Assembly: GCA_945873755.1 (NCBI GenBank) | Contig: CAMCEM010000010.1 | Location: forward strand, 1 to 39,394 | Length of the DNA stretch: 39,394 nucleotides | Reading direction: 5' to 3' | DNA from: Chitinophaga pinensis | GTDB taxonomy: Bacteria > Bacteroidota > Bacteroidia > UKL13-3 | Part shown: one piece after another, positions 8,460-16,654 of the stretch | Numbering within the stretch: position 1 is the first letter of the stretch | How the letters are laid out: each line of letters opens with the position of its first letter | The notes under the pieces: generated by a model | Database searches by the model: none | What the model was told of the DNA's origin: nothing | What the model saw: the letters and a program-made list of their open reading frames with translations, nothing else | Position numbers and translations under genes: made by a program

Positions 8460-9296
8460 ATGAACAAAATAACACTTTCCATTTTAACAATATTGGTAGT
8501 ATTTGCCTCGTGTAGCAAAGAAGAAGGAGTAACTGAAGACAAATGTGCCGGCAAATATGCTTCGAGCACTTTTACCAACTTAGTAATAAGTTTAGACCAA
8601 GATAAGCAAATGGGTTTGGCTGCTGTAGCGGAAATTGAAGGCAATGCTACCGAATACCCAATTTTAGATTCTGCTACAAATAAAGTGGCTTATGGGCATA
8701 TAAACAGAATAACAAAAAATATTTTAGATAGCGGTGGAGCATATTACAGAAATGATTTTGCTTGGAGAGTAAGAATCATTAACAAAGATGTGCTAAATGC
8801 ATTTTGCACTCCAGGAGGTTATATTTATGTTTATACTGGTTTAATTAAGTTTTTAGATAACGAAACACAATTGGCTGGTGTTATGGGACACGAAATTGCT
8901 CATGCCGACAAGCGTCACAGTGCAAATCAAATGCTAAAAAATTATGGTGTTGGTGCTTTAACTACTATTTTGTCAGGTGGAGATCCTGGAGCTTTATCTA
9001 ACCTTGCTACACAGCTAATCGGCTTATCTTTTAGCCGTTCTGATGAAACTGAGGCAGATAAATTTTCAGTAAAATATTTAAATGGAACAAGTTACGATGG
9101 TCGTGGCGCAAAATATTTCTTTGAAAAACTAATAGCAGCAGGACAAACAGGTGGCACACCCGCTTTTTTAAGTACACACCCAAATCCTGAAACCAGAGTA
9201 GAAGATATTACTAAAGTTTGGGAATGTTATGGAAGTAAAGTGGGTCAAACTTTTGATGCACAATACATGGCGTTTAAGGCCAGCTTACCTAAATAA
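8460..9296 (+). CDS. M48-family zinc metalloprotease, lipoprotein
   Basis: The 278-residue product starts with a lipobox signal peptide (MNKITLSILTILVVFASCSK), so it is likely anchored in a membrane facing the periplasm. The zinc site is HEIAH at residues 144-148 (VMGHEIAHADKRHS), with the third ligand in ETEADKFSVKYL (Glu198). The pattern VRIINKDVLNAFCTPGGYIYVYTGLI upstream and STHPNPETRVEDI at the end match BepA/LoiP-type M48 proteins, which act in quality control of outer-membrane proteins. A strong terminator follows. Confidence 0.92.
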   Translation: MNKITLSILTILVVFASCSKEEGVTEDKCAGKYASSTFTNLVISLDQDKQMGLAAVAEIEGNATEYPILDSATNKVAYGHINRITKNILDSGGAYYRNDFAWRVRIINKDVLNAFCTPGGYIYVYTGLIKFLDNETQLAGVMGHEIAHADKRHSANQMLKNYGVGALTTILSGGDPGALSNLATQLIGLSFSRSDETEADKFSVKYLNGTSYDGRGAKYFFEKLIAAGQTGGTPAFLSTHPNPETRVEDITKVWECYGSKVGQTFDAQYMAFKASLPK

Positions 9297-9313
9297 TAAA
9301 AACTAAATTTTTT

Positions 9314-9345
9314 AAAAAGCGGAATTTAAAAGTTCCGCTTTTTTT
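9314..9345 (+). terminator. Rho-independent terminator after M48 protease gene
   Basis: Stem AAAAAGCGGAA (9314-9324) pairs with TTCCGCTTTTT (9333-9343) around an 8-nt loop and continues into a T run. It lies 18 bp after the protease stop codon. Confidence 0.85.
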
Positions 9346-9356
9346 GTGCAAAATTA

Positions 9357-9480
9357 TTTGGGCGTTCCCTGCTTTCCATTGCCAAGCCCAACAGCAGGTC
9401 AGGCTATTCGCTGCAATCTTTTATTCAGCCCAAATGCCAAATCCAATAAAAGGATTTTCGCTTCTATCCTTAACGCATTT
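9357..9480. repeat. G+C-richer structured intergenic element
   Basis: The block starts TTTGGGCGTTCCCTGC and ends near CTATCCTTAACGCATTTG. It contains a CCTGCT/AGCAGG stem (9368-9373 with 9393-9398). Its base composition is richer in G and C than anything nearby. Two overlapping open frames cross it, but neither resembles a protein. From memory I associate the opening GGGCGTTCCC and closing AAAGGATTTTCGCT phrases with intergenic repeats in other Bacteroidota genomes; this was not checked. It may be a mobile palindromic element or a structured RNA. Confidence 0.5.
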
Positions 9481-9519
9481 GTTTTTAAAATTATCATTAA
9501 AAAACTTACATTTGCCTTT

Positions 9520-9705
9520 GAAAGGTCGGTAATATTTGAAAAAAATTAATACTAATTTTAAAACAGCTGAACCGCTTTGCCAAAACCAGGCTTTTTTACC
9601 CTAGTGGGATTTTTAATAACTTGTTATTAAAGACGTTAGAAGGTTGCGGCTCCTGTGGAGGCTAAATCCTATTCATTTCGGATTTTTATCAAAAACCGAC
9701 CTTTC
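9520..9705. repeat. 186-bp element bounded by 11-bp perfect inverted repeats
   Basis: GAAAGGTCGGT at 9520-9530 is the exact reverse complement of ACCGACCTTTC at 9695-9705. Inside are an 18-bp palindrome (TTAATAAC-TT-GTTATTAA, 9613-9630) and a hairpin-like GGCTCCTGTGGAGGC. No open frame is seen. The layout suggests a small non-autonomous element or a folded RNA. Nothing recognisable lies between 9706 and 9796. Confidence 0.5.
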
Positions 9706-9796
9706 TTTTTAAATAAATTCGAGGAATAATATTACAAAAAATTAATTTTAAATGTATAGTATAGCTATGTGTACTTGTTTAATAAAAAATAACTTG

Positions 9797-9861
9797 AACC
9801 ACATAGATTCTGTGTTAAACAAAAAGTTTAAACACTATGCTTTCTATGTTTCTATGTGGTT
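9797..9861. repeat. Solo copy of the AACCACATAG inverted-repeat element
   Basis: AACCACATAG (9797-9806) pairs with CTATGTGGTT (9852-9861), and inner segments GTGTTAAAC and GTTTAAACAC also pair. The right arm (9835-9861) is nearly the same 27-bp sequence as the one downstream of the GxxExxY gene at 35614-35640. Here no gene lies between the arms, so this looks like an empty or internally deleted form of that element. Confidence 0.7.
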
Positions 9862-9937
9862 TTATTATTTAACTTGTAATTAGTAGTTTAAATAAAACTT
9901 CAATGTTAGCGGAATTGAGAACCGATGTTTCTTAAAC

Positions 9938-9970
9938 AAAAAAAGCAGCTCAAATTGAACTGCTTTTTTA
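9938..9970 (-). terminator. Rho-independent terminator of fabI
   Basis: AAAAAGCAG and CTGCTTTTT form a stem flanked by A and T runs on both sides, so it could work in either direction. It lies about 20 bp after the fabI stop on the minus strand. Confidence 0.75.
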
Positions 9971-9988
9971 AAAATATTTATTTAAAAC

Positions 9989-10807
9989 CTATTCAGTTTC
10001 TTTGCCCACGTTAAATACATCGGGGCTAAAGCCTGTAAAGCTAAATCCACCATCGTGGAAAAGGTTTTGCATGGTTACCATACGGGTAAAATCGCTAAAC
10101 ATGGCTACGCAATATTCTGCACATTGCTCTGCATTGGCATTGCCTAACGGACTCAATGCTTCAGCATAATCAAAGAAATCGCCAAAACCTTTAACACCAC
10201 TGCCAGCAGTAGTTTTAGTTGGGCTTTGCGAAATGGTATTGATACGTACTTTTTTATGCTTGCCATATTGGTAACCAAAACTGCGGCTAATACTTTCTAA
10301 TAACGATTTTGCATCAGCCATTTCGCTGTAATCAGGGAAAATACGTTGCGCAGCAATATAAGTTAAAGCCACTACCGAACCCCAATCGTTGATAGCATCT
10401 TTTTTATAACAAGTAGCTAATAAACGGTGGAAACTCATAGCCGATATATCAAGCGTATCGTGCATAAACTTATAATCTAAATTGGTATAAACATTGCCTT
10501 TTCTTATGTTCATACTCATACCCACTGAATGTAAAATAAAATCTAACTTACCACCTAAAATTTCCATCGACTTATCGATTAAATTTTCCATGTCTTCATT
10601 TTTACTTACATCGCAAGGAATTATTTGTGCATTGTTACAAGCTACTGCCAAGTTATTAATTTCGCCCATACGCATTGCAATTGGTGCATTGGTTAATACA
10701 AATTCAGCACCTTGCTCGTGGCATTTTAAAGCTACTTGCCAAGCAATTGATTTATCGTTTAAAGCACCAAATATGATCCCTTTTTTTCCTTTTAGTAAAT
10801 TATTCAT
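9989..10807 (-). CDS. fabI: Enoyl-[acyl-carrier-protein] reductase (FabI type)
   Basis: The 272-residue product is a short-chain dehydrogenase-like protein with the FabI signature. The cofactor-binding N-terminus reads GKKGIIFGALNDKSIAWQVA, followed by DFILHSVGMS. The active-site region has a Tyr-x6-Lys arrangement (YSEMADAK) after VALTYIAAQR, and RINTISQSPTKTTAGSGVKGF provides the substrate loop. It reduces the enoyl-ACP double bond, the last step of each cycle of fatty-acid elongation, in the cytoplasm. Length is slightly above the usual 260. It is transcribed alone, divergent from the M1 peptidase gene. Confidence 0.95.
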   Translation of the reverse strand: MNNLLKGKKGIIFGALNDKSIAWQVALKCHEQGAEFVLTNAPIAMRMGEINNLAVACNNAQIIPCDVSKNEDMENLIDKSMEILGGKLDFILHSVGMSMNIRKGNVYTNLDYKFMHDTLDISAMSFHRLLATCYKKDAINDWGSVVALTYIAAQRIFPDYSEMADAKSLLESISRSFGYQYGKHKKVRINTISQSPTKTTAGSGVKGFGDFFDYAEALSPLGNANAEQCAEYCVAMFSDFTRMVTMQNLFHDGGFSFTGFSPDVFNVGKETE

Positions 10808-10905
10808 TTTTTTGTTAATAGTTAAATTAAGTTAATAGGTTGATTGGTATATTTTTAAATCCTACCTTAATAAATTGTAATGCGCAATTTTAAGGTTTTT
10901 CTACT

Positions 10906-10913
10906 TAGATTTG
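10906..10913 (+). promoter_or_regulatory. -7 box of the M1 peptidase promoter
   Basis: TAGATTTG matches TAnnTTTG and lies 12 bp before the ATG at 10926. The upstream TTG (10911), which could be read as a start, falls inside this box. That favours the ATG as the true start. I see no convincing TTTG at the expected upstream distance. Confidence 0.4.
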
Positions 10914-10925
10914 AAAATATTTTTT

Positions 10926-12560
10926 ATGAAAAAACCACATATTACTTTTTATCTTCTAATTTTTAGCTTGCTTATAACGCTAAAGGTAAATAGTCAGCCA
11001 TTTTCAAAACAAGATTACTTGCACGGAAAGCTTTCCAAATTGCGCAGCAACTTTGATGTAAAAATGTATGAAATAACTGTAAAAGTAAATATTGACCAAA
11101 AGTATATTTCTGGCAAAAACGATATTACTTTTTTGGCACTTGCCGATTTAAACAAAATACAAATTGATTTAAAAATGCCTATGCAAATAGAAAAAGTAGA
11201 AATGGATAATAAACCACTTTTATACGAGCAAGATAGCAATGCTTATTTTATAAAATTTCCTACTACTATAAAAAAAGGAAGCAAAGCCACTATATCAGTT
11301 TACTTTAAAGGAAATCCACCTATTGCAAAAAATGCACCTTGGGATGGAGGATTTGTATTTAGTAAAGACAGTGCCAATAAACCTTGGGTAGGTTTGGCTT
11401 GTGAAGGTTTGGGTGCTTATTGTTGGTTGCCTTGCAAAGACCATTTAAGCGATGAAGCAGAAACTATGATTATGCATTTGCAAGTACCAAACGGATTAAC
11501 TGGAGTAAGCAATGGCAAGCTAGTAGGCCGCATTCCCCTACCCGATGGTTACACGCAGTTTGATTGGAAAACCAGTTACCCAATCAACAATTATAACATT
11601 ACTATCAACATAGCCGATTACGTGCAAATACAGGATGATTATCGCAGTCCACTGAACGGAATTTTGGTATTAAATTATTATGTATTGCACGAAAATGAGC
11701 AAAAAGCCAAAGTTCATTTTAAACAAGTTAAAGATATGATGGCTTGTTTTGAACGTTTTTTTACGCCTTATCCTTTTTGGAACGATGGCTATAAATTGGT
11801 TGAAACTCCTTATTGGGGCATGGAACACCAAAGCTGTGTGGCTTATGGAAACGATTATAAAAATAACGAATGGGGTTTTGATTTTATAATAGTTCATGAA
11901 AGCGGACACGAATGGTTTGGCAATAATTTAAGTATGAAAGACCATGCCGATATGTGGATTCATGAAAGCTTTACAACATATAGTGAAGCAGTATATGTAG
12001 AATTTAAACAGGGTTATGACAAAGCAGTAAAATACCTAAATAGCCAAAGGCATCACATAAAAAACTTAGCGCCTATTATAGCTCCGCGCGATGTTTATTT
12101 TCATGGCCGAAAAGACAATGATGTGTATTACAAAGGCACGTGGATGTTGCATACCATGCGTAAAATGTTAAATAGTGATACTTGTTGGTTTAATATGTTA
12201 TACGAGTTAAACGATGATTTGAAACACCAAACCTTAACCAGTGCCGATATAGAAAATTATATTAGCAAGCGCACCCGTTATAATTTTGCACCATTTTTTA
12301 ACCAATATTTACGCAAAACTAATTTGCCAGTTTTTGAATACCAATTTATAGAAAAGGAAGATAAATTAGAGTTAAAGTACCGCCTAAAAACCGATGTAAG
12401 CGGACTAGAAATGCCAATAAAAGTAATGTTAACCAAAAACAAATTTGAATACATTATTCCTGCAAGCCATTGGAAAATAGTAGAACTACAATATGCCACA
12501 AAAGATAATTTTAAAGTAGATTTAGAAAATTTTTTAATAGAAGTGAAGGAAGTGAAGTAG
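10926..12560 (+). CDS. M1-family metallopeptidase (aminopeptidase), exported
   Basis: Starting at the ATG at 10926, the 544-residue product has a signal peptide (MKKPHITFYLLIFSLLITLKVNSQ). The zinc site is H324-E-S-G-H328 with E347 (HESGHEWFGN...WIHESF), exactly the HExxH-x18-E spacing of clan MA M1 enzymes. The usual GxMEN exopeptidase motif appears as WGMEHQS, a variant of the substrate-binding loop. The N-terminal beta domain is present. The C-terminus is short and lacks the large alpha-helical domain of PepN, a form common in Bacteroidota. It probably trims peptides in the periplasm or at the cell surface. Confidence 0.92.
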   Translation: MKKPHITFYLLIFSLLITLKVNSQPFSKQDYLHGKLSKLRSNFDVKMYEITVKVNIDQKYISGKNDITFLALADLNKIQIDLKMPMQIEKVEMDNKPLLYEQDSNAYFIKFPTTIKKGSKATISVYFKGNPPIAKNAPWDGGFVFSKDSANKPWVGLACEGLGAYCWLPCKDHLSDEAETMIMHLQVPNGLTGVSNGKLVGRIPLPDGYTQFDWKTSYPINNYNITINIADYVQIQDDYRSPLNGILVLNYYVLHENEQKAKVHFKQVKDMMACFERFFTPYPFWNDGYKLVETPYWGMEHQSCVAYGNDYKNNEWGFDFIIVHESGHEWFGNNLSMKDHADMWIHESFTTYSEAVYVEFKQGYDKAVKYLNSQRHHIKNLAPIIAPRDVYFHGRKDNDVYYKGTWMLHTMRKMLNSDTCWFNMLYELNDDLKHQTLTSADIENYISKRTRYNFAPFFNQYLRKTNLPVFEYQFIEKEDKLELKYRLKTDVSGLEMPIKVMLTKNKFEYIIPASHWKIVELQYATKDNFKVDLENFLIEVKEVK

Positions 12561-12570
12561 ACGATGGACA

Positions 12571-12588
12571 ATAGTTTATAGACGATAG
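12571..12588 (+). repeat. Dispersed 18-bp repeat, copy 1
   Basis: ATAGTTTATAGACGATAG differs at one base from the reverse complement of 26340-26357. Both copies lie just after gene ends, with similar GACAATAG/GACGATAG-like units around them. Confidence 0.55.
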
Positions 12589-12641
12589 TTGAGTAAAAAC
12601 TTACTGGTTTATTTACTTTGGGTTATTATTCCTAAATTTTC

Positions 12642-12801
12642 AAACATACACATCACCAAAGTATCATACCATCCTAAACGTTAAAACATACACCTCACCG
12701 TGGTATCATGCCATCCTAAACGTTAAAACATTCACATCACCAAGGTATCATGCCATCATTAACGTTAAAACATACACAACACCGCGGTATCATGTCATCA
12801 T
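12642..12801. repeat. Four 42-bp tandem repeats
   Basis: The unit, starting AAACATACACATCACC and ending near CCTAAACGTTA, recurs with a period of exactly 42 bp (anchors at 12645, 12687, 12729, 12771). The last copy is incomplete. Each unit carries an imperfect palindrome GGTATCATGCC. The period is a multiple of three and one frame is open across all units (14-residue repeat with TSPxYH), but there is no start codon. It fills most of the 340-bp gap between the M1 peptidase and the surface-protein cluster; the rest is plain AT-rich DNA. Confidence 0.85.
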
Positions 12802-12853
12802 AAAAATATAAACTAAAAAATAACCAATGATATTATTATAAATAAAATTTTAA

Positions 12854-12885
12854 TTTGTTTTTTCAAATAATTAATTATTAGTTTG
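12854..12885 (+). promoter_or_regulatory. Candidate promoter of the surface-protein cluster
   Basis: TTTG at 12854-12857, a 20-bp spacer, then TTAGTTTG at 12878-12885 (one mismatch to TAnnTTTG). The first ATG is at 12902. It is placed to drive the four genes up to 16646. Confidence 0.4.
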
Positions 12886-12901
12886 TTAAAACTTTAAATT
12901 T

Positions 12902-13612
12902 ATGAAAACATTTCAAAACATTAACATTATTTTTAATATTACTTTTTAGCATTAAAGCAAATGCACAATTGAAAGTATTTTCGAATAATAAAATACAAAT
13001 TGGACCTATTTGGAGCACCAATTTACCAACTACTCGATTATTTTAAATGGCGATGCTTACTTTAATTGTTACCCAGCCATTGGTGGTTTTTCTTTTTTAA
13101 ATTATCAAAACACTTTTGGTGGCAATACTTATAATGACCCTGCTTTGATACCTCAACACAATAATGGTATGTGGTTAGGAAATAGCTCTACTCAACTTTA
13201 TAGAATGTATTCCAATGAAATTTATGCCAACCAAACTTATATTGGCTCTGACGAAAATATAAAAACAAATATTAGAAGCTATTCAGGCGATAGTGCGTTA
13301 AGTAAAATTTTACAATTAAACGCCTATAGTTACGATTTAAAAGCAGATACCACTTTTGATGCTTTGGATACTTGCTCCCAAGCAGTAAAAGAATTGCGAA
13401 TATCAAGGCTAACAAACCTTAACAAAAATCAAATTGGCTTAATGGCACAACAAATAAAAACATTAGTACCCGAAGCAGTAAAAATAGATGAGGTAACAGG
13501 CAAACATGCGGTTAATTATACCATGCTTATTCCTTTATTAATTGAAAGCCTTAAAAAGCAACAAGAACAAATTAATTTATTAAAGCAAGAAATTGAATTA
13601 TTAAAGAATTAA
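12902..13612 (+). pseudogene. S74 (tail-fibre chaperone) domain protein with two frameshifts
   Basis: The ATG at 12902 opens a frame that stops after 15 codons. Shifting one frame near the A run at 12905-12918 gives a perfect signal peptide (TLTLFLILLFSIKANAQ) and mature start LKVFSNNKIQIGP. A second shift around 13018-13040 returns to the original frame, which then reads through to the stop at 13612. The intact 3' part has the S74-type signature GSDENIKTNI, followed by NAYSYDL, QIGLMAQQIKTLVPEAV, and a C-terminal coiled coil. S74 domains are intramolecular chaperones that trimerise fibres. Two compensating shifts mean either decay, sequencing error or unusual decoding. Confidence 0.65.
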
Positions 13613-13616
13613 TAAC

Positions 13617-14201
13617 ATGAAAAAGATATTTTTATTAATTTTATTTTTGGCATGCTTATATTTTAAGAGCAATGCACAATTTAACAAACAATGGTTAGTT
13701 AGTGGAGGTTTTCAGCTAGATAAATATAATTTTTCATCAAAAAATTTACCCGTTTCAACCGGTTCAGGTACATCAAAATACTCGGTCACAAATTATGCTG
13801 TAGGAGTTGAAGTTGGTCGATATTTTTACAAAAACATTTCATTAAGTTATAAGTTAGTTTATCAAAATTGGGATGCAATTCCTCAAAAAACCATATCAAT
13901 TTTAAATGGAATAATGGTTGAAAAATTAATTCCAATACATGAAAATATTTCTTTAAATGTTGGTTTAACTCCATTTTATGAATTTATTTCAGATAAAAAA
14001 AACTACAATAAAGAAGTTTCAGAAACATACAACTGGGGTAGTATTTTATCTTTAGGTTTTTCATTTATAATTGATAATAATATAGTTTTAGGTACTCATC
14101 TGTTCCGAAAATTTAATTCTTTTCCCGACCAAATTAATGGTTTTTCAAGTTTAAGTGGTTACTGTGTCACTGTTAAATATGTTATTAAAAAGTCAAATTA
14201 A
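13617..14201 (+). CDS. Outer-membrane beta-barrel-like protein
   Basis: The 194-residue product has a signal peptide ending SNAQ (MKKIFLLILFLACLYFKSNAQ). The mature part shows alternating aromatic/hydrophobic strands (NYAVGVEVGRYFYKNISLSYKLVYQNW, ISLNVGLTPFYEF, GSILSLGFSFIIDNNIVLGTHLFRKF). It ends in a strand, as in small 8-stranded outer-membrane barrels of the OmpA/PorT-like superfamily. No enzyme motif is seen. It starts 4 bp after the S74 gene and ends 2 bp before the next gene, so the four genes are probably one operon. Confidence 0.75.
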   Translation: MKKIFLLILFLACLYFKSNAQFNKQWLVSGGFQLDKYNFSSKNLPVSTGSGTSKYSVTNYAVGVEVGRYFYKNISLSYKLVYQNWDAIPQKTISILNGIMVEKLIPIHENISLNVGLTPFYEFISDKKNYNKEVSETYNWGSILSLGFSFIIDNNIVLGTHLFRKFNSFPDQINGFSSLSGYCVTVKYVIKKSN

Positions 14202-14203
14202 TC

Positions 14204-14794
14204 ATGAAAGCATATAATTATATAATTTTTTTAATAAATTTTTCTTTGATAGTAAATGTTTTAAATAACAATTTAAATGCTCAGCAAAAATCTAACTTTT
14301 CATTTCATATTGGAACAAATATTAATAATCCACATCAACTAATTGAAAACACTAATAGTACTTATGATGTTAATGAACAAAAGGCAATGGGAAGTCTTTT
14401 TGGTGCGATTGGTTACAAAAGTAAATTTTTATTAATACTAAATAATGAAATTTCTCAAACCAATGTTAAATTTGGTTCAAATAATGATCTATTTTTAAAT
14501 GGAAGAATTTATTTATTAAAAAAATTAATTAATTTAAAACCATTTATTGAAACTGGATTTTTAATCAACACTTATGGTGATAATAATTTAAGGATTGAAA
14601 ATCTATTTGGTTTTATTGTTAGTAATGGCATTATTTTTAAATTAAACAAATATGTTTATCTAGACTTTTCAATTAATTACGTATATAAAGAATATAAATT
14701 TGAAAATTTAAATTTTCCACAAAAAAACTTGGATATAGAAACTAAAATTGACAGATTTAATTTAAAAACGGGTCTTATCTTTAATTTGCTATGA
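14204..14794 (+). CDS. Exported protein, probable small beta-barrel
   Basis: The 196-residue product has an N-terminal signal peptide (MKAYNYIIFLINFSLIVNVLNNNLNAQ). It contains repeated short strands such as FLLILNNEISQTNVKFG, NLKPFIETGFLINTYG and YVYLDFSINYVYKEYKF, and ends with a strand and hydrophobic residue (LKTGLIFNLL). This fits an outer-membrane barrel. I do not recognise a specific family. It is very AT-rich and Asn-rich, like its neighbours. It lies 2 bp after the previous gene and 4 bp before the T9SS substrate gene. Confidence 0.7.
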   Translation: MKAYNYIIFLINFSLIVNVLNNNLNAQQKSNFSFHIGTNINNPHQLIENTNSTYDVNEQKAMGSLFGAIGYKSKFLLILNNEISQTNVKFGSNNDLFLNGRIYLLKKLINLKPFIETGFLINTYGDNNLRIENLFGFIVSNGIIFKLNKYVYLDFSINYVYKEYKFENLNFPQKNLDIETKIDRFNLKTGLIFNLL

Positions 14795-14798
14795 TCTT

Positions 14799-16646
14799 AT
14801 GAAAAAAATTTTGTTTATTTTTTTATTTATCTCAAAATTATATGCCCAAAATATAATTAAAAATGGTGGTTTCGAAAGTTTAGTTGAACCTTTATTATTT
14901 TATGATTGTAATTATTCAATAAATAATATACCAGGAGGAGGACTTGCTGGTGATGCAAGGTGCTTTCCTTTTTGGCATGAAAAAGTACCGAATTGGAAAA
15001 ACTATTCATTTTCCCCAGAAATTGTAACATCTATTGCATATCCTGGCATTACAGGGAATGCAGCTACTTTTGCATTTATAACAACTACTTCAAATGGAAC
15101 CTCAACTTTCTATGAAGCAATTTTTCAACAAAATGATTCATATTTAAAAAATGGGATACCAACAATAGAACCAATTTTTAAAAATGGAAAAAGTTATATT
15201 GTTAGTTTTAAATTTAAATTTATTAATGGCTCCCTAGGTTTCGTTAACCCTTCGATTAAATTAATAGCTGGTTTATTTAATGAAGATAGAAATTTACCTG
15301 GAACTAGTCCTAAAAACAATATAAACAATCTAAATAATGATTTAATTGGAATTACTCCAAATACTTTAGCTGAAAACCAATGGCATTATTTTAAAACTTA
15401 TTATACTCCAACTTCTAACAAAGAAGGTTTTGCAATATTGCCAGTTGGTTTAGGCGGTGGTGTTACATCTGCAACTTTAATTTATGATGATATAATTATC
15501 ACCGAAACTTGTTGTATTCCAAATGTGGTTTATAATAATGTTACAAACCCACCATCAGCAAATGTGCAAGATTATATTCGATGTAATTCAGATGTAACAT
15601 TTACTAATAGTAGCAATACTTATTTAGCAGCAAAAAACGAAATACTTTTACAAAACAATACTTTAATAACAGATGTTGCATCATTTGTTGCAACTGCCGA
15701 AGATTGCTTAGCAAAACCTGTTGAATTATATACACAAATAGTACAAGCTAAATGTAAATTTAAAGTATTTTTAAGTGCTTGTTATGGCAGCGGGCAATAT
15801 GAATTTTATTTTGGTGAGGAGTTGAGTGAAAATAAGGTTAAAGATTATTCATTGGTAAATGCTGGAAGTTCTATCACTGTTAAAGTTAAAGATTTGGTGA
15901 GTGGTTTAATAGTTTCAAAAGTTATCACATTACCAACAAATGACTCAACCTTAAATCCAAACCCAACTAAATACAAAGGAGCATTTACTTTTAATATAGG
16001 CAATGTTTTCACCCCTAATGGCGATGGTATAAATGATGTATTTAGGGTAATTGATAGTTCCAAAGCAAGGTTTGCTTATAATGCTTATGCTTATAAATTT
16101 TGGGTCTGGAATAGATGGGGTAATAATCTTTTAGAAATAGAAAAAGAAATACCTGATGACGATATTAATGGTTTTAATGACCAAGAAATTTTTTGGAATG
16201 GAAGAGAATGGCAAAATGAAGGTGATATGGTTGTAGAAGGTACATATTATTATTTGTTACAATTCCAAAATTGTAATCGAAAACAAATTGATTCTTCATT
16301 AGGTTACCGTGGCACAATAACTTTAATAAATGATGAAAGTGATTTTACGAAGCAAACTAGTACTTTAGAAGAAACTATAGGTAATAAATTCAAAAGTTCA
16401 ATATATCCTAGTCCAAGCAATGGCAGCATAAAACTAAAACTTTTTGTAAATGATAATAACAATCCATTTTTAAAAATTACAGATATAATGGGCAAAGAAC
16501 AACTTGTAAAATATACATTAATTGAAAATAAAAATGGGGTAATAGTTTACGAAATTGATTGCTCACAACTTAATAATGGCATTTATTTTTGTACTATTTT
16601 TAAAAATAATACCACCGAAACAATTAAATTTAGTATAGTAAAGTAG
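14799..16646 (+). CDS. T9SS-secreted surface protein with gliding-motility C-terminal domain
   Basis: The 615-residue product has a signal peptide (MKKILFIFLFISKLYAQ). Its N-terminal half (NIIKNGGFESL...) is a carbohydrate-binding or jelly-roll-like module of the kind found in secreted adhesins. Near residues 400-520 is the gliding-motility-associated domain (NVFTPNGDGINDVFRV...WNRWGN...GTYYYLLQ). The C-terminal 85 residues are a separate T9SS sorting domain (SIYPSPSNGSIKLKL...LNNGIYFCTI...). Such proteins cross the outer membrane by T9SS and are released or attached to the surface. Having both end domains in tandem is notable. It is last in the four-gene cluster. Confidence 0.9.
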   Translation: MKKILFIFLFISKLYAQNIIKNGGFESLVEPLLFYDCNYSINNIPGGGLAGDARCFPFWHEKVPNWKNYSFSPEIVTSIAYPGITGNAATFAFITTTSNGTSTFYEAIFQQNDSYLKNGIPTIEPIFKNGKSYIVSFKFKFINGSLGFVNPSIKLIAGLFNEDRNLPGTSPKNNINNLNNDLIGITPNTLAENQWHYFKTYYTPTSNKEGFAILPVGLGGGVTSATLIYDDIIITETCCIPNVVYNNVTNPPSANVQDYIRCNSDVTFTNSSNTYLAAKNEILLQNNTLITDVASFVATAEDCLAKPVELYTQIVQAKCKFKVFLSACYGSGQYEFYFGEELSENKVKDYSLVNAGSSITVKVKDLVSGLIVSKVITLPTNDSTLNPNPTKYKGAFTFNIGNVFTPNGDGINDVFRVIDSSKARFAYNAYAYKFWVWNRWGNNLLEIEKEIPDDDINGFNDQEIFWNGREWQNEGDMVVEGTYYYLLQFQNCNRKQIDSSLGYRGTITLINDESDFTKQTSTLEETIGNKFKSSIYPSPSNGSIKLKLFVNDNNNPFLKITDIMGKEQLVKYTLIENKNGVIVYEIDCSQLNNGIYFCTIFKNNTTETIKFSIVK

Positions 16647-16654
16647 TTTTTAAT

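Noticed and set aside
9344-9549. Two overlapping open frames of 62 and 67 codons after the M48 protease gene
   Set aside because: They cross the structured repeat block; no protein-like pattern, and they begin inside or just after the terminator.
10494-10835. 113-codon open frame on the plus strand
   Set aside because: It is antisense to fabI and has no protein-like features.
12642-12801. CRISPR array
   Set aside because: The units are directly adjacent with no unique spacers, and there are no cas genes.
12593-12831. Open frame with a 14-residue repeat across the 42-bp units
   Set aside because: No start codon; the frame stays open simply because 42 is a multiple of three.
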